Assembly (NCBI GenBank): GCA_006226545.1
Contig: SBGR01000087.1
Span: 1 to 44,465 of the forward strand
Length of the DNA stretch: 44,465 nt
Origin: Bacteroidota bacterium
Lineage (GTDB): Bacteria > Bacteroidota > Bacteroidia > UBA8524
Direction of reading: 5' to 3'
Shown: piece after piece, positions 41,213-44,465 of the stretch
Position numbering within the stretch: position 1 is the stretch's first letter
Layout of the letters: every line of letters begins with the position of its first letter
The notes under the pieces: generated by a model
What the model was told of the DNA's origin: nothing
Database searches by the model: none
Seen by the model: the letters and a program-made list of their open reading frames with translations, nothing else
Program-made: the position numbers and the translations under genes

Positions 41213-42349
41213 ATGAAAGTTGCGCTAATAACGGGAATTACGGGACAGGATGGAGCCTATTTGGCAGAGTTTCTCCTCAATAAAGGATACATTGTTCACG
41301 GTATCAAAAGGAGAAGTTCATTGTTTAATACCGATAGAATTGATCACTTGTATCAAGATCCGCATGAACGTAACCTGAGATTTCACCTGCATTATGGCGA
41401 CATGACCGACTCAACCAATTTGATTCGGATTATACAAGAAACTCAACCGGATGAGATATACAACCTCGCAGCGCAATCGCATGTGAAGGTATCGTTTGAA
41501 ACTCCTGAGTATACGGCAAATGCCGATGGTATTGGTGTGTTGAGAATCCTCGAAGCGATTCGCATTTTAGGACTTGAAAAGAAGACCCGTTTTTACCAAG
41601 CTTCTACTTCAGAATTATACGGTTTGGTTCAGGCGGTGCCGCAAAGTGAAACCACGCCGTTTTATCCTCGCTCACCCTATGCTGCTGCAAAATTATATGG
41701 CTACTGGATTACGGTGAATTACCGTGAGGCTTACGGTATGTATGCGAGCAATGGTATTTTGTTTAACCATGAGTCGCCAATTCGCGGTGAGACTTTCGTT
41801 ACCCGAAAGATTACCCGTGCAGCAGCCCGTATTGCATTGGGCCAACAAGACAAACTATTTTTAGGCAACCTAGACGCTCAGCGCGATTGGGGTCATGCCA
41901 AGGATTATGTAGAAGCGATGTGGCTGATCTTGCAAGCCGATGTATCGGAAGATTATGTTGTAGCAACCGGCATCACTACTACGGTGCGTGAATTCGTTAA
42001 AATGAGCTTCGCTGAACTAGGAATTAAGCTCAGGTTTGAAGGAAAAGACGAGTCTGAAAAGGGCATCATCGATAGCTTGGATGAGGCGAAAGCAAATGAA
42101 CTTGGATTAAACTTAAGCGGCTTAAAAGCAGGCCAAGAGCTTGTGGCCATTGATCCGAAATATTACCGTCCGACGGAAGTTGACTTATTAATAGGCGACC
42201 CAAGCAAGGCCATGAACCAGCTTGGCTGGAAACCAAAATACGACTTACCCGCTTTGGTAAGCGATATGATTCAAAGCGATTTGAAAGCCATGCAGAAGGA
42301 GCAATACCTGAAAGACGGGGGCTTCCGCACGATGAACTACTTCGAATAG
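41213..42349 (+). CDS. gmd: GDP-mannose 4,6-dehydratase
   Basis: 378 residues from the ATG at 41213 ([14 protein letters not shown], the usual family start). A TTG at 41183 and an ATG at 41192 lie in frame upstream. NADP site [14 protein letters not shown], then '[15 protein letters not shown]', the catalytic Thr132/Ser133-Glu134 in ASTSELYG and Tyr156/Lys160 in [12 protein letters not shown]. It converts GDP-D-mannose to GDP-4-keto-6-deoxymannose, the first step to GDP-L-fucose. The partner fcl gene lies downstream but is separated by an 866-base repeat array and has its own promoter, so the pair no longer looks like a simple operon. Confidence 0.97.
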   Translation: MKVALITGITGQDGAYLAEFLLNKGYIVHGIKRRSSLFNTDRIDHLYQDPHERNLRFHLHYGDMTDSTNLIRIIQETQPDEIYNLAAQSHVKVSFETPEYTANADGIGVLRILEAIRILGLEKKTRFYQASTSELYGLVQAVPQSETTPFYPRSPYAAAKLYGYWITVNYREAYGMYASNGILFNHESPIRGETFVTRKITRAAARIALGQQDKLFLGNLDAQRDWGHAKDYVEAMWLILQADVSEDYVVATGITTTVREFVKMSFAELGIKLRFEGKDESEKGIIDSLDEAKANELGLNLSGLKAGQELVAIDPKYYRPTEVDLLIGDPSKAMNQLGWKPKYDLPALVSDMIQSDLKAMQKEQYLKDGGFRTMNYFE

Positions 42350-42371
42350 GGTGGGGTAAGTGGAAAGTGAG

Positions 42372-43105
42372 TCCATAGACCATGGACCATAGACCATGGT
42401 TGAGGCGTTGAAGATCTGCTAGGCTTGCTTCGTAGTGCGGGTAAAATGCTGTGATAGGAGGAGTTGTTAAGCAGGCTGCGGAATGGAAAGGGAGTCCATA
42501 GACCATGGACCATAGACCATGGTTGAGGCGTTGATGATCTGCTAGGCTTGCTTCGGGAAAGGCGTAGAGCGGAGGGCAGAGGGCATGGAGCGGAGAGATA
42601 GGGGTGTTGACGCTCTGCCAGGCTTGCTTCGGACAGGTTAACCACAGAGTACGGGGAGTTGATCTCAGAGGACACGGAGGGAGGTGTTGATGCTCTGTTA
42701 GGCTTGCTTCGGGAATGGCGGAGGGCAGAGGGCATGGAGCGGAGAGATAGGGGCGTTGATGCTCTGTTAGGCTTGCTTCGGGAAAGGCGTAGAGCGGAGG
42801 GCTGAGGGCTGGTGGCGGAGAGATAGTGGTGTTGACGCTCTGCCAGGCTTGCTTCGGACAGGTTAACCACAGAGTACGGGGAGTTGGTCTCAGAGGACAC
42901 GGAGGGTGGCGTTGATGCTCTGTTAGGCTTGCTTCGTAGTGCGGGTAAAATGCTGTGATAGGAGGAGTTGTTAAGCAGGCTGCGGGATGGAAAGGGAGTC
43001 CATGGACCATAGACCATGGTTGAGGCGTTGATGCTCTGCTAGGCTTGCTTCGGGAATGGCGTAGAGCGAAGGGCACGGAGAGGGGGCGAATAGGAGCGTG
43101 ATACT
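42372..43105. repeat. Composite repeat array B between gmd and fcl (eight cores)
   Basis: Eight near-identical 28-base cores of the form G[CT]GTTGA.G[AC]TCTG..AGGCTTGCTTCG begin at 42405, 42528, 42604, 42684, 42753, 42829, 42909 and 43025. Between them are three kinds of filler that recur: type c (123/116 bases apart, containing GTAGTGCGGGTAAAATGC and the CCATAGACCATGG element), type a (76/69 apart, with GAGCGGAGAGATAGGGG), and type b (80 apart, with TTAACCACAGAGTACGGGG). The order is c-a-b-a-a-b-c-a. No gene, no cas genes. Related arrays A and C have the same orientation. Confidence 0.88.
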
Positions 43106-43143
43106 TTTGTAGCAAACGATAAATTACAACGAAGAACAATTTC

Positions 43144-43171
43144 TATGGTCCATGGTCTATGGACTATGGTC
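43144..43171. repeat. Inverted copy of the CCATAGACCATGG element
   Basis: ATGGTCCATGGTCTATGG and the following ACTATGGTCT are in the opposite orientation to the three copies in array B (42372-42399, 42495-42522, 42999-43019). Just upstream of the fcl promoter. Confidence 0.75.
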
Positions 43172-43186
43172 TAAATAGATTGAAAC

Positions 43187-43194
43187 TAAATTTG
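43187..43194 (+). promoter_or_regulatory. Putative -7 promoter element TAAATTTG for fcl
   Basis: Exact TAnnTTTG match, 21 bases before the ATG at 43216 and directly after the repeat array, so fcl can be transcribed without gmd. Confidence 0.5.
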
Positions 43195-43215
43195 GGTATT
43201 AAGAATAACTGAAGA

Positions 43216-44157
43216 ATGAACAAAGACGCCAAAATCTACATCGCAGGTCACCGTGGCATGGTAGGCTCGGCTATGAAGCGAAAATTAGAGCAAGAAGGAT
43301 ATACAAACATTGTTTACCGTACTTCTTCTGAATTGGATCTGCGTGATCAGGCGGCTGTGAAAACGTTCTTTGAGTCTGAAAAGCCGGAATATGTTTTCCT
43401 GGCGGCTGCCAAGGTTGGAGGGATTGTGGCTAACAATACTTACCGAGCTGACTTCATCTATGAGAACCTGATGATTGAAAGTAATATCATTCACCAGAGT
43501 CATCTGAATGGCGTTAAGAAGCTCATGTTTTTTGGTTCTTCCTGCATCTATCCTAAAATGGCGCCTCAGCCATTGAAAGAAGAATATTTACTCACCGGCA
43601 CCTTGGAGCCAACCAATGAGCCTTATGCTATCGCTAAGATTGCCGGTATAAAGTTGTGTGAGTCGTATAGAGATCAATACGGTTCTGATTTTATCGCCGT
43701 GATGCCTACAAACCTGTACGGCTATAACGACAATTACCACCCACAGAACTCGCATGTTCTTCCAGCCTTGATTAGGAAGTTTCACGAGGCGAAAGAATCC
43801 AATGCGGAATTTGTAGAAATCTGGGGAACAGGCAGTCCGTTAAGGGAATTCCTTTTTGCAGATGATTTAGCGGATGCTTGCCTTCACTTAATGCTTCACT
43901 ACGACAACAAACAATTTGTGAATGTTGGTTGCGGAGAAGATATCAGTATCAAAGACTTGGCGTTAATGATAAAAGGTATCGTTGGTTACGAAGGAGAGCT
44001 TCGCTTTAATACCGAAAAACCGGATGGTACACCAAGGAAATTGATGGATGTATCGATTTTGAAATCGATGGGCTGGGAACCGAAGGTATCGCTGGAAGAA
44101 GGTATACGCCTAGCCTATCAGGATTTTTTGAGCAGAGAGCACAGGACAGAGGGCTGA
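43216..44157 (+). CDS. fcl: GDP-L-fucose synthase
   Basis: 313 residues. NADP site [10 protein letters not shown], '[10 protein letters not shown]', the catalytic Ser108 in FFGSSCIYP and the Tyr137/Lys141 pair in [10 protein letters not shown]. It epimerises and reduces GDP-4-keto-6-deoxymannose, the Gmd product, to GDP-L-fucose, a donor for surface glycans. The last residues (EHRTEG) and the stop lie in sequence that already resembles the dispersed repeat (GAGAGCACAGGACAGAGGGCTGAGAGC), so the C-terminus has probably been remodelled by repeat insertion without loss of a full-length fold. Confidence 0.96.
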   Translation: MNKDAKIYIAGHRGMVGSAMKRKLEQEGYTNIVYRTSSELDLRDQAAVKTFFESEKPEYVFLAAAKVGGIVANNTYRADFIYENLMIESNIIHQSHLNGVKKLMFFGSSCIYPKMAPQPLKEEYLLTGTLEPTNEPYAIAKIAGIKLCESYRDQYGSDFIAVMPTNLYGYNDNYHPQNSHVLPALIRKFHEAKESNAEFVEIWGTGSPLREFLFADDLADACLHLMLHYDNKQFVNVGCGEDISIKDLALMIKGIVGYEGELRFNTEKPDGTPRKLMDVSILKSMGWEPKVSLEEGIRLAYQDFLSREHRTEG

Positions 44158-44465
44158 GAGCGGAGGGCGGAGAGATAGGGGCGTTGAAGCTCTGCTAATG
44201 CGTCTTCGGACTGGTTTAACCACTGAGCTCGCTGTTAGGCGCGGAGGGCACCGAGAGGAACGTGCTGCGCGACTTTGTTTGAACTGGGATTTATGGGATG
44301 TGTGGGATTTTTGGGATGGATGGTCTACTGATTTGAGTTGTGAATTCTAATTGGGGCTTGGTTGATAGGGCGTGCTGCGTGACTTTGTCTGAATCAGGAT
44401 TAGCTGGATTTAAGGATTAGCAGGATTGTTGTTGATTAGGATTTGACCCCGATAGGGGTCTAACA
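44128..44465. repeat. Composite repeat array C, from the end of fcl to the window edge
   Basis: One core GCGTTGAAGCTCTGCTAATGCGTCTTCGG (44181-44209), the same TAATGCGTCTTCGG variant as in array A, then the TTTAACCACTGAG segment (about 44216), two CTGCGCGACTTTG/CTGCGTGACTTTG pieces (about 44268 and 44375) with GGATT-rich tails, and a CCCCGATAGGGG hairpin (44447-44459). No gene in these 308 bases after fcl. Confidence 0.8.

Noticed and set aside
42405..43052. CRISPR-like array of 28-base repeats
   Set aside because: The spacers are repeated among themselves, spacing varies from 69 to 123 bases, the repeat is degenerate, and no cas genes are nearby.
42066..43139. Two long minus-strand open frames across array B (357 and 226 codons) encoding repeats such as EASLAERQH and SKPNRASTP
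   Set aside because: They are open only because of the repeat's composition, run into gmd on the antisense strand, and have no start signals or family match.

Overview
This window comes from a member of the Bacteroidota. The signs are: secreted proteins with type IX secretion (T9SS) C-terminal sorting domains, lipoproteins and proteins cleaved before Gln ('AQ' sites), many starts preceded by TAnnTTTG-like -7 promoter elements instead of Shine-Dalgarno sequences, anchorless TonB-domain proteins, an ECF sigma factor paired with a membrane-spanning beta-barrel protein, and dispersed intergenic repeats of kinds I associate with this phylum. I cannot name the genus. No rRNA, tRNA, transposase, phage gene or cas gene was seen.

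Layout. 1-3.3 kb: end of tsaE, a lipoprotein, an AlaDH/PNT-family dehydrogenase annotated by homology as alanine dehydrogenase, and a second lipoprotein. 3.3-11.8 kb: metabolic and housekeeping genes (acyl-CoA dehydrogenase, histidine phosphatase, a menaquinone-type thioesterase plus isochorismate synthase pair, pth, an rbfA-methyltransferase-FtsX permease operon, a sodium/solute symporter, a LysE exporter). 11.9-21.1 kb: secreted proteins, namely a T9SS subtilase with an upstream lipoprotein, a 1541-residue propeller/Ig/PKD protein with a type B sorting domain, and a third T9SS protein. 21.1-28.1 kb: cyclase-family hydrolase, then an operon of sensor kinase, two TonB-domain proteins, ruvX and def, then a SurA/PpiD-like periplasmic foldase and an alpha/beta hydrolase. 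28.1-34.9 kb: RluA-type pseudouridine synthase, secreted Asp-box protein, fabG, another T9SS protein, and an ECF sigma factor overlapping a protein that appears to cross both membranes. 35.3-44.5 kb: a VWA membrane protein, an outer-membrane beta-barrel protein, and a surface-glycan group (FemAB/GNAT-like protein, polysaccharide deacetylase-like protein, gmd, fcl) interrupted and flanked by arrays of related repeats.

How it fits together. Much of the window serves the cell envelope: secreted adhesin or enzyme-like T9SS cargo, periplasmic folding, TonB-domain proteins, and GDP-L-fucose supply for surface glycans. The two most interesting loci are (1) the sigma factor with a putative dual-membrane anti-sigma protein (cytoplasmic N-terminus, one inner-membrane helix, a long low-complexity periplasmic linker and a C-terminal outer-membrane barrel), a layout that could pass an outer-membrane state directly to transcription; and (2) a T9SS gene whose start codon lies in the loop of a perfect 12-bp hairpin at the predicted 5' end of its mRNA. 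The composite repeat array that separates gmd from fcl, with sister copies behind the VWA gene and at the end of fcl, is the main non-coding feature.
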